Shown piece after piece: positions 17,922 to 27,900 of a stretch of DNA of 64,000 bases. How positions within the stretch are numbered: position 1 is the stretch's first letter; every line of letters starts with the position of its first letter. Location: the NCBI GenBank assembly GCA_029265715.1, contig JAJUGZ010000001.1, positions 62,001-126,000 of the forward strand, in the 5' to 3' direction. A program made the position numbers and the translations under genes. The notes below the pieces were generated by a model. That model searched no databases, was not told the DNA's origin, and saw only the letters and a list, made by a program, of their open reading frames with translations. Source of the stretch: Bacteroidota bacterium. GTDB taxonomy: Bacteria; Bacteroidota; Bacteroidia; Bacteroidales; Prolixibacteraceae.

Positions 17922-20249
17922 TTATCGGATTGTTTTAAAGCTCCATTTCCCGCTTATCACCTCGGCCTGACTTTTTCCTGCAGGGAACGAAATCAGGTTG
18001 GTCCCGATCTTCTTTATCAGCGCTCCGTTTTTCCAAATAATCTTTCCGTTGTATTTAACCACGGTTATGTCACCTGATGGCAGTTTTACCAAAGCAGAAG
18101 TGTTCTCGGGTACAGTTACATTCATCTCAAAACTTTCCGGTTGATTTGAAAAGGCAACCTCAATCACGCCCTGAACACTTCCGACTTTTGCTGATGCTGA
18201 CACTAAAGTTCCAGGTTGGGGTGCGACCTGGAACTTTTTATAACCGGGTTCAATGGGCGCAATTCCGCAAACATATTGAGAAAGGAGCGTGAGCCCGCCC
18301 CCACTCCAGGCATGGTTGGTTGTTCCTCCGGTAAATCCGTCAGCGCCATTTTCCCATATTTCCCAAAGAGTTGAGTGCTCCCTGTCATCGATCATGGGGC
18401 CAAAACGCTTTTTCAGTCGTTCAAGCGCATAATGATCTTTACCCATCCGAAAAAGCGCCTCAACAACATACTTTTCCATGTAAGGACTTGCAAACTCGTT
18501 GGTGGTAAATATTTTAAACAACGCAGGGTATTTGGGTTCGTCGGCAAGCCCCGCAACCACAGCCAATGCCTGAGCCCGGTCGTCGGTTTGCCCCAAATAA
18601 TTGGGGTCCCGATACGCCTCGCCAGTCCAGAATTGCTGATTAAATGCTTTCTTAAAATTCGCCATCTGTTCCTGAAAAAGAGTAGCGTCACCTGCCTTTC
18701 CGAGAGCTGTTGCCATCTCACTCACACCCTTCAAACTCAAATAATACCAAGCATTCAAAAGCACGCTCATATCAATTTGTTCGCCCCAATCGCCCCAGTC
18801 CCATCCACCTTTGCGGTAAACAAGGGTTCCATCCGGATTGGTCGACCAACCCGACAAATAACGTTTCACCCCGTCGTAAACCTGGGCCATCGTTTGCAGA
18901 TCGCCCGTATTTAGATAATAATTCCAGAATCCGTAATACCCAATCGAAGCCAGCATCTGGCCGGGAAGTTCTTTATCCCAATTACCGGCCGGAATCGGAG
19001 CGAACAGGGTTCCATCCGGCTTTTGCCAATTGATCAGTTCCAGCATCCCTTTTTTCTGCAAAGCGTGGCTCTGGCAATCAAAAGCATAAAATGCTTCTCC
19101 GCTTTCAATTACTTCATCGCCCCACCATTGGGCGCGTTCCCGGTCCGGACAATCCATATAGTTGTCGCGCATCGTTACATACAACGTACGACAGGCTTTG
19201 GTCCATAGCCGGTTGAAAAACTCATCAGAGCAACTAAAGCTTCCGAAAAATTCTGTATTGTAACCAGTCTCCCTGTATTTCAGCGCTAAGATTTTTACCC
19301 CGCGGGGAATCGTGTAGATAATTTTTTCACCATTCATCCACCCCAAGCTTTCGTATTCCTGAATACCATTTTTTGTGATATAACGAGCTTGAACATTCGG
19401 CTCTCCTCCTCCATTGAGGTGATCCGTGCACATGTCGACAACCTGACCATCAGTGGTTTCAAGCTTTAACCACGGAGTAACCTGCAAATTGGCCGGAAGC
19501 TTACAAATGATCGGTTCGCCCGTACTAACCGAAGGAATCTCGTCGTTGTTTTCGTAATCTTTCAATCCGGAATTTTTCCATTGGGGAATCGGGCGAAGCA
19601 CTAACTGGTTCCATGGCTGACAAGGTGGAAGCCCCATCGTCATTGCCGTTTGCCACGACGAACAATCAAACGACCCGAGCATCCAATCGCCGGGATCTTT
19701 CCTGGCATCAAAACACACATTCGACTCAGGTAAACGCACGTTAGGCTGAATTCCTTCAAATGGTCCATACGAAGGATGAACCAACGTTTTCCAGCTTTCG
19801 TCTGAATTCAAGGATACGCCGGATATTTGGCAATCAAACAATAAACCAGCTTTCCCGCTGCTCTTGTGCGAAAAACCTTCTTTCCCAAAATACCATAATA
19901 ATATTGCGATCGTGTTGTGTCCTTTCCGGAGAAAAGGAGCAATATCTACTTCATCATAATAGGTGTTTTCTGGAGAGGGCCCTCGTTTTAATCCACCTTC
20001 GAAAACAGCCATTTCTCCATTAATCCAAAGCCAGTATTTAGTATCGGCAGCAATAGAAGCAACGGCCTTCCCCGGCACGGTTGCTATATTGGCTTCTTTC
20101 CGGAAGCAAATCCATGTATTCGCTTCGTTTTTCACCTGCGGGGAAGTAATCCACCGGGCCGTCCAGTTTTTTTCAGCCGGCAAAAAAAGTGAACTGAACA
20201 AGAGAACAACAAGTAAAAATCCTCTTTCAGAAAATTTCAGGTTTATCAT
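17922..20249 (-). CDS. GH78 alpha-L-rhamnosidase, secreted (second GH78)
   Basis: A 775-residue GH78 protein. A signal peptide (FLLVVLLFSSLFLPA) precedes TARWITSPQ and a carbohydrate-binding-like N-domain (YWLWINGEMAVFEGG). The catalytic six-hairpin domain has DCPDRERAQWWGDE at about residues 364-378 and the closing motif TLWEIWENGADGF. It is shorter than the GH78 at 9427-11853 and of a different subgroup, so the two are probably not redundant. It heads the enzyme part of the PUL, directly after the terminator that closes the transport genes, with a 224-bp upstream gap that could carry its own promoter. I see no clean TTTG/TAnnTTTG pair there. Confidence 0.88.
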   Translation of the reverse strand: MINLKFSERGFLLVVLLFSSLFLPAEKNWTARWITSPQVKNEANTWICFRKEANIATVPGKAVASIAADTKYWLWINGEMAVFEGGLKRGPSPENTYYDEVDIAPFLRKGHNTIAILLWYFGKEGFSHKSSGKAGLLFDCQISGVSLNSDESWKTLVHPSYGPFEGIQPNVRLPESNVCFDARKDPGDWMLGSFDCSSWQTAMTMGLPPCQPWNQLVLRPIPQWKNSGLKDYENNDEIPSVSTGEPIICKLPANLQVTPWLKLETTDGQVVDMCTDHLNGGGEPNVQARYITKNGIQEYESLGWMNGEKIIYTIPRGVKILALKYRETGYNTEFFGSFSCSDEFFNRLWTKACRTLYVTMRDNYMDCPDRERAQWWGDEVIESGEAFYAFDCQSHALQKKGMLELINWQKPDGTLFAPIPAGNWDKELPGQMLASIGYYGFWNYYLNTGDLQTMAQVYDGVKRYLSGWSTNPDGTLVYRKGGWDWGDWGEQIDMSVLLNAWYYLSLKGVSEMATALGKAGDATLFQEQMANFKKAFNQQFWTGEAYRDPNYLGQTDDRAQALAVVAGLADEPKYPALFKIFTTNEFASPYMEKYVVEALFRMGKDHYALERLKKRFGPMIDDREHSTLWEIWENGADGFTGGTTNHAWSGGGLTLLSQYVCGIAPIEPGYKKFQVAPQPGTLVSASAKVGSVQGVIEVAFSNQPESFEMNVTVPENTSALVKLPSGDITVVKYNGKIIWKNGALIKKIGTNLISFPAGKSQAEVISGKWSFKTIR

Positions 20250-20428
20250 GCTGCTGGTTTATTTAATTTTCTATTCCTTCCCCGATCATTGTAACCCCAT
20301 GACGGTAAGTTCTATAAGCAACCTAAAAATGATCCGACTCCGGGTCGAAAGATTCCAACAAAGTCCGACCATTCAAAATGAGCTATTTCAAATCGTGGTT
20401 TCGGAACCATCAAAATAGGATGTTAAGA

Positions 20429-20460
20429 AAGTAAGAGACTTTTATCAAAGCCTCTTACTT
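20429..20460 (-). terminator. Hairpin terminator after the SusCD/binding-protein operon
   Basis: AAGTAAGAG (20429-20437) pairs perfectly with CTCTTACTT (20452-20460), 14 bp past the stop of the last lipoprotein gene. On the minus strand only a short T-rich run (TTTCTT) follows, so termination may be partial, letting some transcription pass into the enzyme genes. Confidence 0.6.
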
Positions 20461-20473
20461 CATGACAGTATCC

Positions 20474-21319
20474 CTATTTTTGAATTTTTACATCAAAGTT
20501 GTAATCCTCTTGCGAGTTCAGCGAAATGATTTTGAGCAACCCTTTCTTTCCATTTTTTGTTTTAAACAAAATCACGTCGCCGGCTTCAAAACCGATTGAC
20601 TGAAGAGTCGGATCGCTTAATGATTTAAATTTATCATCGTCTCTCATTGCATCAAACTCTGCCGATGTAAAGTTGGTCGAAGCAAACCGGGTTCCCATAT
20701 CCGGGAACTGTGCCTCTTCAGCAAATTTGGGATAATCCAGATCAATGCTCCCAACGGCGAAATCGCCAAAATAAAAATCGCACTCTGAAATTAATTCCGG
20801 CCTCTGCCATTCAATGCTCATTCCGTAAGTCGAGTTATTTGCAATGCTGAAAAAACTTCCATAGTTGGGGCTTTCCCATCCGCCAGTCCATTTGTTAGAC
20901 AAGGTCTTAATATTTGAAATACGGCCCGAATTGATTGTAAAGTTTGCAAAATCCTGATGCCCGTTCCCCTGTGTAACTGCGACCTTAATCATGGTCTGGT
21001 ACGTAATATCAGGTACATTTACTGAGAATGAACACGTTCCGTCGGCAATATTTGTTATTTCGGTTGCAGCCATTTCAACCTCATCTTGCCCTCCGTTAAA
21101 GGGAAAGCTCCGGTAAAACTGTACCCGTTGAATCGGCCCTTCGGCTTCAATCTGTCCTTTAAGCACATAGGTATCGTGATCGTAAACCGAATCAACTGCC
21201 GACTCGTGTTCGAAACGAATTGTTACCGGGTAATTCTCATCACTTTCAGAATTACAGCCATTCAAGAAAGCCATACCCAACAACACACCTGACAGAATAA
21301 TAAACTTTATATTTTTCAT
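20474..21319 (-). CDS. PUL lipoprotein, probable surface glycan-binding protein (SusE/F-like position)
   Basis: A 281-residue lipoprotein with signal MKNIKFIILSGVLLGMAF and Cys22 in LNGC, followed by S-E-S-D-E, an acidic stretch of the kind that directs lipoproteins to the cell surface in Bacteroidota. The body is beta-rich with no enzyme motif I recognise. The first ~100 residues look like an Ig-like module; the rest (WTGGWESPNYGSFFSI, DFYFGDFAVGSIDLDYP) is unassigned. An alternative ATG lies two codons upstream at 21325. Its place as last gene of the SusCD operon supports a glycan-binding role, but this is positional inference only. Confidence 0.55.
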   Translation of the reverse strand: MKNIKFIILSGVLLGMAFLNGCNSESDENYPVTIRFEHESAVDSVYDHDTYVLKGQIEAEGPIQRVQFYRSFPFNGGQDEVEMAATEITNIADGTCSFSVNVPDITYQTMIKVAVTQGNGHQDFANFTINSGRISNIKTLSNKWTGGWESPNYGSFFSIANNSTYGMSIEWQRPELISECDFYFGDFAVGSIDLDYPKFAEEAQFPDMGTRFASTNFTSAEFDAMRDDDKFKSLSDPTLQSIGFEAGDVILFKTKNGKKGLLKIISLNSQEDYNFDVKIQK

Positions 21320-21357
21320 AAACATTGATCTTAATAATTAAACCTCCGATTAACCGA

Positions 21358-22431
21358 TCATGGCATATAGTAGAAATAAATTTCAGCCATGTGCATCCAG
21401 GTTTGTCCGCCGCTTAACCCAATTAGTTTGATGTAACGTCCGTAGACTGGTGCAAACGAATATTCGTGCCCAAAGATTTGCTGAACATCAAAATCAAACT
21501 CTCCGATGTTTGTGAAGTTCTGTCCGTCCAGGCTGTACAGGAATTGTACCCGGTTGGGGGCCCACTGCCCATTCCCGTTGTCGTCCTGCCGACGAACCAG
21601 TTCAATCTTATTGAGATTATATTCACTTCCCAGATCGATTACAATATTATGAGGGTAACCTGATAATTGGGTGTGCCAGTAGGTATAAATATCGTTATCA
21701 ATTAAATAAGATCCCAAACAACCACCCCAATCCGAAGAAACCGAATAAATACTCATTCCGTTCTTTGAAATTTCGCCCAACTTGGGACTTACATCGAATG
21801 TTCTTGAATCAGATTTTCCTCCGGATGTGTTTTCAACGTAAACAGTTAATGTAGTCGTTTCGACAAAACTTGCGACAATTCCCTTCCCCGAATTTCTGGC
21901 ATTAAATTTCTTTTCCTTTTTTATTCCCTTGCTGTCCAGAAAAGATACAACCACATAACACTCCACCCCTGTTTCATTCTTCCAGCTCACTTCAGCTCCT
22001 TGAACTGCAGACGCCACATTTACCGTGGTAGCCACATAGTCTTTCACAGCATCAGTGCTTAACGGTGCCGCAGAGATACTTGCCGGCGTCGAAGTTGCTC
22101 CGGAATAGCCATAACTGGTCAATGTAAAGGTATAGGTGTTTTCATCCGTAAAACCACCAATAATCACCCGGGTACGACCAGAGTCGTCGACGTCGAAACA
22201 GCTCACCTTTTTATTGACTTTTTCTCCATTCGCGTTCGTATATGACACCAACGTATAGTAGTAATCGTCATCCGAGGGATTTGTCCAATTTAAAATGACC
22301 GATCCGAAATACGGAGTTACCTGAACATCGGTCACCTGACTTATTGATCCGCCGCCATTATCATCATTCTCACAAGCAGTTATATAAGCGCATAAAATAA
22401 GCATCATCAATATATATAATAGCCTTTTCAT
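21358..22431 (-). CDS. Surface lipoprotein with FN3-like modules and a C-terminal F5/8 type C (discoidin) domain
   Basis: A 357-residue lipoprotein (LCAYITAC, Cys20, then E-N-D-D, a surface-export-like acidic run). Residues about 30-125 and 130-215 look like two fibronectin-type beta modules (VTPYFGSVILNWTNPSDDDY; GAEVSWKNETGVECYV), resembling the DUF4959/DUF5126 arrangement of PUL proteins. Residues about 225-357 form a discoidin-type domain: YLIDNDIYTYWHTQLSGYPH, then IVIDLGSEYNLNKIEL and GRYIKLIGLSG. I infer a surface glycan-binding protein that presents substrate to the SusCD complex. It lies 72 bp downstream of SusD2 and 38 bp upstream of the last lipoprotein of the operon. Confidence 0.75.
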   Translation of the reverse strand: MKRLLYILMMLILCAYITACENDDNGGGSISQVTDVQVTPYFGSVILNWTNPSDDDYYYTLVSYTNANGEKVNKKVSCFDVDDSGRTRVIIGGFTDENTYTFTLTSYGYSGATSTPASISAAPLSTDAVKDYVATTVNVASAVQGAEVSWKNETGVECYVVVSFLDSKGIKKEKKFNARNSGKGIVASFVETTTLTVYVENTSGGKSDSRTFDVSPKLGEISKNGMSIYSVSSDWGGCLGSYLIDNDIYTYWHTQLSGYPHNIVIDLGSEYNLNKIELVRRQDDNGNGQWAPNRVQFLYSLDGQNFTNIGEFDFDVQQIFGHEYSFAPVYGRYIKLIGLSGGQTWMHMAEIYFYYMP

Positions 22432-22503
22432 TGTTCTGTAATTTAAGAATTTAACATCCGGTTCGAAATCAGGCGAAGAAAACCTCCTCCTGATTTGAAT
22501 TTT

Positions 22504-24693
22504 TTACCATCCTGGATTTTGCCAGTTGTTTCCATTTATACCAATTACTTTGACCACATCATCCTGATTAATTGGATACAATAACCACTTATCAGAAGAG
22601 CAGTTTCGGTTGTCAAACTTAAATCGCGTATAAGTCAACCCCGTTCCATTTTTGGTAATCTCCATTCCGGTAACAAACTTGTCAGTTTGATCCAGAATCT
22701 TCCAGCGACGAACATCGAAATAACGATGCTCTTCAAAAGCTAATTCAACCCGCCGTTCGTTTCGGTATTTGGCCTTGAAATCATCTGCCGACATACCGGC
22801 AGGGAAGTCGGGCATCCCGGCTCTTGCCCGCACCGCGTTAACTGCATCGCGGGCACTCATTGTCATTCCGGGGCCAAGGGTAACTTTAGTGTCTGGCCCA
22901 TTTGACTGATAAGCAGATTCGGCAAAATTCAGATATAGCTCTGCTAAGCGGAACAACCTGACTGCGCCATCGGCATTATTATTTAATCCTGATTTCCAGT
23001 TATTAAACTTACGCATATAATACCCGGTCCGTGTGTGGGTCCGGTTTGTTTGCGAGATTTCTTCAGCTCCGCCGACAAACGTTTCTATGCCACCAGAATA
23101 GCCTGAGCTCTTAACCTCAATCCGGATATTTTTAATTTTCATAGAAACGCCAGAATTACCCCCCAGGTCGAAGCGAATGTTATCTCCCGCATTTCCCCAG
23201 CCCAGAGAACCTGCTACAGCCGTAATATCAGCAGAGTATGTAGTCCACACGCTGGAACTTGGTATTGTTGCCGGATGCGTAGAACGACTTTCTGCTATTG
23301 CCGGTCCCAGGAAAAGTTGAGGCGCCACATCGGCCGAGCTCATATATTCAAATGCAAATACGACAGATGGCGGGTTGTTCAATCCTTCGGCTAATGGAGT
23401 TAAATAAACGTATGGATCGCCACCCGTGGTTGTCAATTCGTATGACCCGGTTGCAACTTCAGTTATTTCGAGTTCATTCGTTGTAGCCGTGAAATTTAAA
23501 TTGTAGGCATCATTACGGGGGGCAGCAGCTTGAAGATTTTTAGGAGCTCCATTATAATAAACCGATGCATAAAAACGAGGGTCACGACCTTCATAAGGAT
23601 GTTCCGGATCGTACCCGGAAGCTCTGTTAATAATAGGGTTCAGGTGGTTTGCATCGCTATAGCCTAAAATAGGAGCCAGCCCATTGGCCATTTCATAACA
23701 ATCTACCAGCTCCTGAGTCGGACATGGCCCGGCTTTATCCATGCCTGCAGTTGTTGGCAATCCGGCATATTTCCAGATTGCCATCTGCCCGCCAACCTGC
23801 AAAATGGTCTCCTTATCAACAGAGCGCTGATCATCAGAGTTTGTGATAAAATAGAGTGCATAGGCATTTTGCGCAGCATTTTCTACCGGTTCGTCATCGA
23901 ATAATTTGTAATCATGAGTCAAACACTGATATAACGCTTCTTTGTTTATTGCAGTCGCATCGGCCCACGAAAAAGTACCGTCAGACCATAGCGGACTAGC
24001 CGCATAAGTAACTGCCTCCGACATGATCGCATAGGGTACCGCGCGGGTCATCATTCCAAACTGGTTGTTATACACCTCCCAATGAAAACCATCTTGTGTA
24101 GCCGGAGCTTTTAAGGCTGAGTCACAATCAGCCAAAATAAATTTGACGACCTCGGAAAAAGAAGATTTCGTATCCTTTGAAAAGTCGTGATCGGTTCCCA
24201 ACGGTTTATCAAAAACCGGAACGCTGCCATACCTTTTGATCAACTGCAAATAATACAGTGCCCGCAATGTGTGAGCCTGAGCAGCCCAACCTTTCTTTTC
24301 GTCGGCTGTTGCGTATGCCGTTGATGTCCAGATATTGGCCAGAAATACGTTACATTTTCGGATCCCCTCGTACAAAGAAGCCCACGGACTTCCATCAACA
24401 GAATAAGAAGGGTACGTATTTGCCGTAACAGAACCTGAATACCAGGCGCTATACCGGGATCCGGACGTATTATCATCAGCATCTTCCGCTTCATCGCACA
24501 TAGAAGCACGATCCATATAAGGAGCGGGACAATAGCCATAGCAGGAATTTAAATAGCCCATTGTCCGATACCTGTCCGAAAAGACTTGGTCCATTGTTAT
24601 ACGCCCATCCGGATCCAAGTCCAGTTGATCGTTGCAAGAATTCAAGAATCCGATCGCAACTGTTGTGATAAATAAGAAAATATATCTTTTCAT
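22504..24693 (-). CDS. SusD/RagB-family glycan-binding lipoprotein with an inserted beta domain (SusD2)
   Basis: A 729-residue SusD-family lipoprotein, about 100-150 residues longer than is usual. I chose ATG 24693 because it starts the signal MKRYIFLFITTVAIGFLNSC (Cys20); an upstream in-frame ATG at 24735 lies inside a palindromic repeat. Normal SusD features are present: LRALYYLQLIKRYG, RDPRFYASVYYNG, RTGYYMRKF, RLAELYLNFAE, and the C-terminal NWQNPGW. At about residues 395-532, between YYNG and IETFVGG, a ~138-residue segment is inserted (GDPYVYLTPLAEG, SVWTTYSADI, LGWGNAGDNIRFDLG). It is homologous to the N-terminal domain of the DUF5722 gene of the same locus. It pairs with the SusC at 24920-28036, but a 226-bp gap separates them. 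Confidence 0.92.
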   Translation of the reverse strand: MKRYIFLFITTVAIGFLNSCNDQLDLDPDGRITMDQVFSDRYRTMGYLNSCYGYCPAPYMDRASMCDEAEDADDNTSGSRYSAWYSGSVTANTYPSYSVDGSPWASLYEGIRKCNVFLANIWTSTAYATADEKKGWAAQAHTLRALYYLQLIKRYGSVPVFDKPLGTDHDFSKDTKSSFSEVVKFILADCDSALKAPATQDGFHWEVYNNQFGMMTRAVPYAIMSEAVTYAASPLWSDGTFSWADATAINKEALYQCLTHDYKLFDDEPVENAAQNAYALYFITNSDDQRSVDKETILQVGGQMAIWKYAGLPTTAGMDKAGPCPTQELVDCYEMANGLAPILGYSDANHLNPIINRASGYDPEHPYEGRDPRFYASVYYNGAPKNLQAAAPRNDAYNLNFTATTNELEITEVATGSYELTTTGGDPYVYLTPLAEGLNNPPSVVFAFEYMSSADVAPQLFLGPAIAESRSTHPATIPSSSVWTTYSADITAVAGSLGWGNAGDNIRFDLGGNSGVSMKIKNIRIEVKSSGYSGGIETFVGGAEEISQTNRTHTRTGYYMRKFNNWKSGLNNNADGAVRLFRLAELYLNFAESAYQSNGPDTKVTLGPGMTMSARDAVNAVRARAGMPDFPAGMSADDFKAKYRNERRVELAFEEHRYFDVRRWKILDQTDKFVTGMEITKNGTGLTYTRFKFDNRNCSSDKWLLYPINQDDVVKVIGINGNNWQNPGW

Positions 24694-24721
24694 CTGTAAA
24701 TAATTTGTTTTTACGTTGTCA

Positions 24722-24789
24722 GATGGAATAGCCATGATCGGGTATTATCTTCATTATCTGCTGGTGTTTGTAAATCATGGCTATTTCAT
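24722..24789. repeat. Palindromic repeat D between susC2 and susD2
   Basis: Arms ATGGAATAGCCATGAT (24723-24738) and ATCATGGCTATTTCAT (24774-24789) match at 15 of 16 positions and share the AATAGCCAT/ATGGCTATT core with units A-C, while the loop differs. It lies in the 226-bp gap between susC2 and susD2. The first SusC/SusD pair of the locus is only 18 bp apart, so this gap is unusual. A stem here in the mRNA could alter the SusC:SusD ratio (inference). The rest of the gap (24790-24919) shows nothing I can name. Confidence 0.7.
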
Positions 24790-24919
24790 ACTATAATTTG
24801 CTTTTAATGGTAGTATGGAACTCCATGTTGCCGAGAAATATTATAATTCTCTTGGAAGTGTGACGCAACATGTTCGTTTCATATTGTTATTATTTCAAAA
24901 TTTAAAATGCTCCAGGTTT

Positions 24920-27900
24920 CTAAAAGGTGACACTGATTCCTGCATTATAAACCCGATACACAGGAATGGCATCATAACTATTGGCTTCCGGGCCAAAATC
25001 ATTCGACTTCATTTTATCCCATGTCAGCAAATTCTGGCCGCTTAGAATTAACCGTATCTCACTCGCTGATAATGCCTTCGATATCCGATCGGAGAGTGTA
25101 TAGGATAATTCCACATTCTTGAGGCGCAAGTATGCTCGATTGTATTCATAATAATCGCTGGCCTCGTGACTTACCGATTTGGTAAGAGACAATGCGGGGG
25201 CTGTAATCTTTTCGCCATTGTTCCACCGTTCCTCGGTCCATGCATTTCGGTGCAAAGAGCCATACACCCCGTCGTAACTGGTTTCATAAACGCCAATCCC
25301 GCCATAAACCGACGACCATTTTCCAACACCCTGAAATAAAAAGCTCAGATCAAATGATTTATACCTGAACCCGCCAGAAAATCCATAGTAATAGCGGGGC
25401 ATATCTCCTGTCCCGATTGGGGCTTGGTCTTTCTCATCAATAACATGGTCTCCGTTCAGATCTTGGTACTTTAGGTCTCCAACGCGAGGTATTCCGAATG
25501 AATAAGTCAGCTCGCTGGCATCAACTTCTCCTTGGAAATTATAAAAACCATTGCCATTGCGATAATCAACCAAATACCCCCATGCTTGTCCATAAGAATA
25601 CCCTTCAGATCTCTTGCGATAAGCATAATCTTCCGATTTAAGAGCTTCCAACGACTTGATTTCCTTATTTTTAGCATACGTAATGTATCCACCCATCCGA
25701 ATCGAAAAATCTTTGGTCAGTTCCTTCTTGTAGTCGGCAGTAACCTCATATCCTTTATTTTCATATATACCAGCATTTGTTATTGGATAATTTCCAAGAG
25801 GAATCCCCTGATAAGTCGGAATATACGACGAAGGGTTCACGATCATATTATCTAAACGCTCATTAAAAATATCCACGCTTAACGAAAACTGGTTCAGTAA
25901 CCCCAAATCCAGTCCGTAATTCTGTTTTACGGTGTTTTCTGAAACATAATTTGGATTACCCACCTGATTTTCAGTAATTTTATACTGAAGAGCACCAATT
26001 GGGCCGCCTCCGCTAAAAGTTACATTATCGAGATAAGCAAACCGGTTTTGATTATCCTGATCATTGGCGGTTTTACCGTAAGAGGCTCTGACCTTTAAAT
26101 TGTCGACCCATTCAACATTTTTCATAAAACGTTCTTTTGATATGACCCAGGCTCCGGAAACAGCAGGGGTCCATGTATACCGATGACCTCTTGCATATTT
26201 TTCCGATCCGGAATACCCCACATCAAACTTCAGCATATACTTTTTGTTATACGCATAAGTTGCTTCGGCACCCGAACTCATCCGGTTGTATGGAAGACAC
26301 CATGGCGATCCATTATCTTCTTTTGACAGGTTCTGATAAAACATATAGGCCATCGCGGTAACAGCATGTTGCCCGAAAGTCCGCTGGTAATCCATCATTC
26401 CTTTGTAAGTGATGTGGTAGTAATACGACGATCCTTTGCCATAAGAGAGTGTCGTGTTATTATTTGATCCCTTTTTAACAAACGAAAGCGTTTCATCATC
26501 ATCGGTCCTCATCCATCTTTCATAATCTTGGGTTGTTGTCAGACTATTCACAGAGTTTGTCTGATACGCAACCACTCCTGATGCTTTCAATCCTGAAGCC
26601 AGAAAGCTCATGTCCAGATTTAACCCAAATTGTGAATAGATATTGGTTACTGTATGTCGTGTGTAACCAGAACGATTTAGCATGCCATAAGTCGGATCGC
26701 CAACCAAACTCGTTGTTACAACCTGATTGCCAGAAACAGCGCCAGTTTCAGGATCGATAACTGTCGGGGTAACAGGTCCGTATACAGTTGATGGCATATT
26801 AAACAGGCTTGAATACAATGTTTGCGAAAAAGTGCCGCCACCAGGAACCCGTTCCCTTTTTATATTTCCACTTAATTGCAGGTAAGCGCTTAAATAATCA
26901 TTGATTTTGGCATCGACATTTGAACGGAAGTTTGCCCAATCAAAATTCGGACTGGTATCATAGTCTGGCTGATCTGTTTTAAACTGACTTTTCTGATGCA
27001 TGACATTCACATTGGTAAAATACCGTACCCAGTTTGACCCACCGGATAAATCGACACCCACCCGCTGCATTTGAGCAAAATTCCGGAGAAATGTATCGTA
27101 CCAGTTCGTGTTCGGATACAAGTCAGGCTGTTCTCCCGAACGATATTTTTCGACTTGTTGATCAGTAAAAAAGTAATTTGGCCCTTTCCCGTCATTAAAG
27201 GCAGCCTGATTTCTCAATTGTGCATATTCTGCCGAACTAATAAAAGCCGGCTGAGTAGTCATTTGCTGCAACGATTCGTCAACCCTAACTTTTACATTAA
27301 GTTTCCCAAGCGAACCTCTCTTGGTCGTAACAACAATGACCCCATTAGCTCCCTGTATGCCGTATAATGCTTCGGTCGATGCATCTTTTAATACAGTTAC
27401 CGACTCAATTTCTGAAGGAGATATGTATTCCAGCGATTGATTGCTATTGTGCGCACATACAATCCCATCTATAATTACCAACGGCCCTTTAGCTCTGTTG
27501 GCACAAACACCTCGAACGTAAAGATCGGTATTGGCCCGGCCTAATTCGGATGAGGTTTCCCGGGTAAACAACCCCGGTAACCGGCCGGCAAAAGTCATAG
27601 GCAAATTAGCAACCGGAGATTTTTCTAGTTCTTCGCCGGTAACCGTTGATACCGCTCCAGACATTTCGCTCTTTCTCTGAGAAGAATATCCCAATTGAAT
27701 TATCTCATCTTCAGAATCTTCTATCAAATTGAGAATTACGTCAACCTGCATCGCATTCCCAATTTTCACAACCTTATCCGAATAGCCAATGCATGAAAAA
27801 ACCAGAGATTTGCTCGCATCATCGATAACTAAAGCATAGGTTCCGTCCGGCTGTGTCAAAGTCCGGCTATTCCCATTCTGCGTGCTAACAACAACCCCGG

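Noticed and set aside
24693-24735. Longer N-terminus for SusD2 starting at 24735
   Set aside because: The extension lies inside palindrome D and would destroy the lipoprotein signal.
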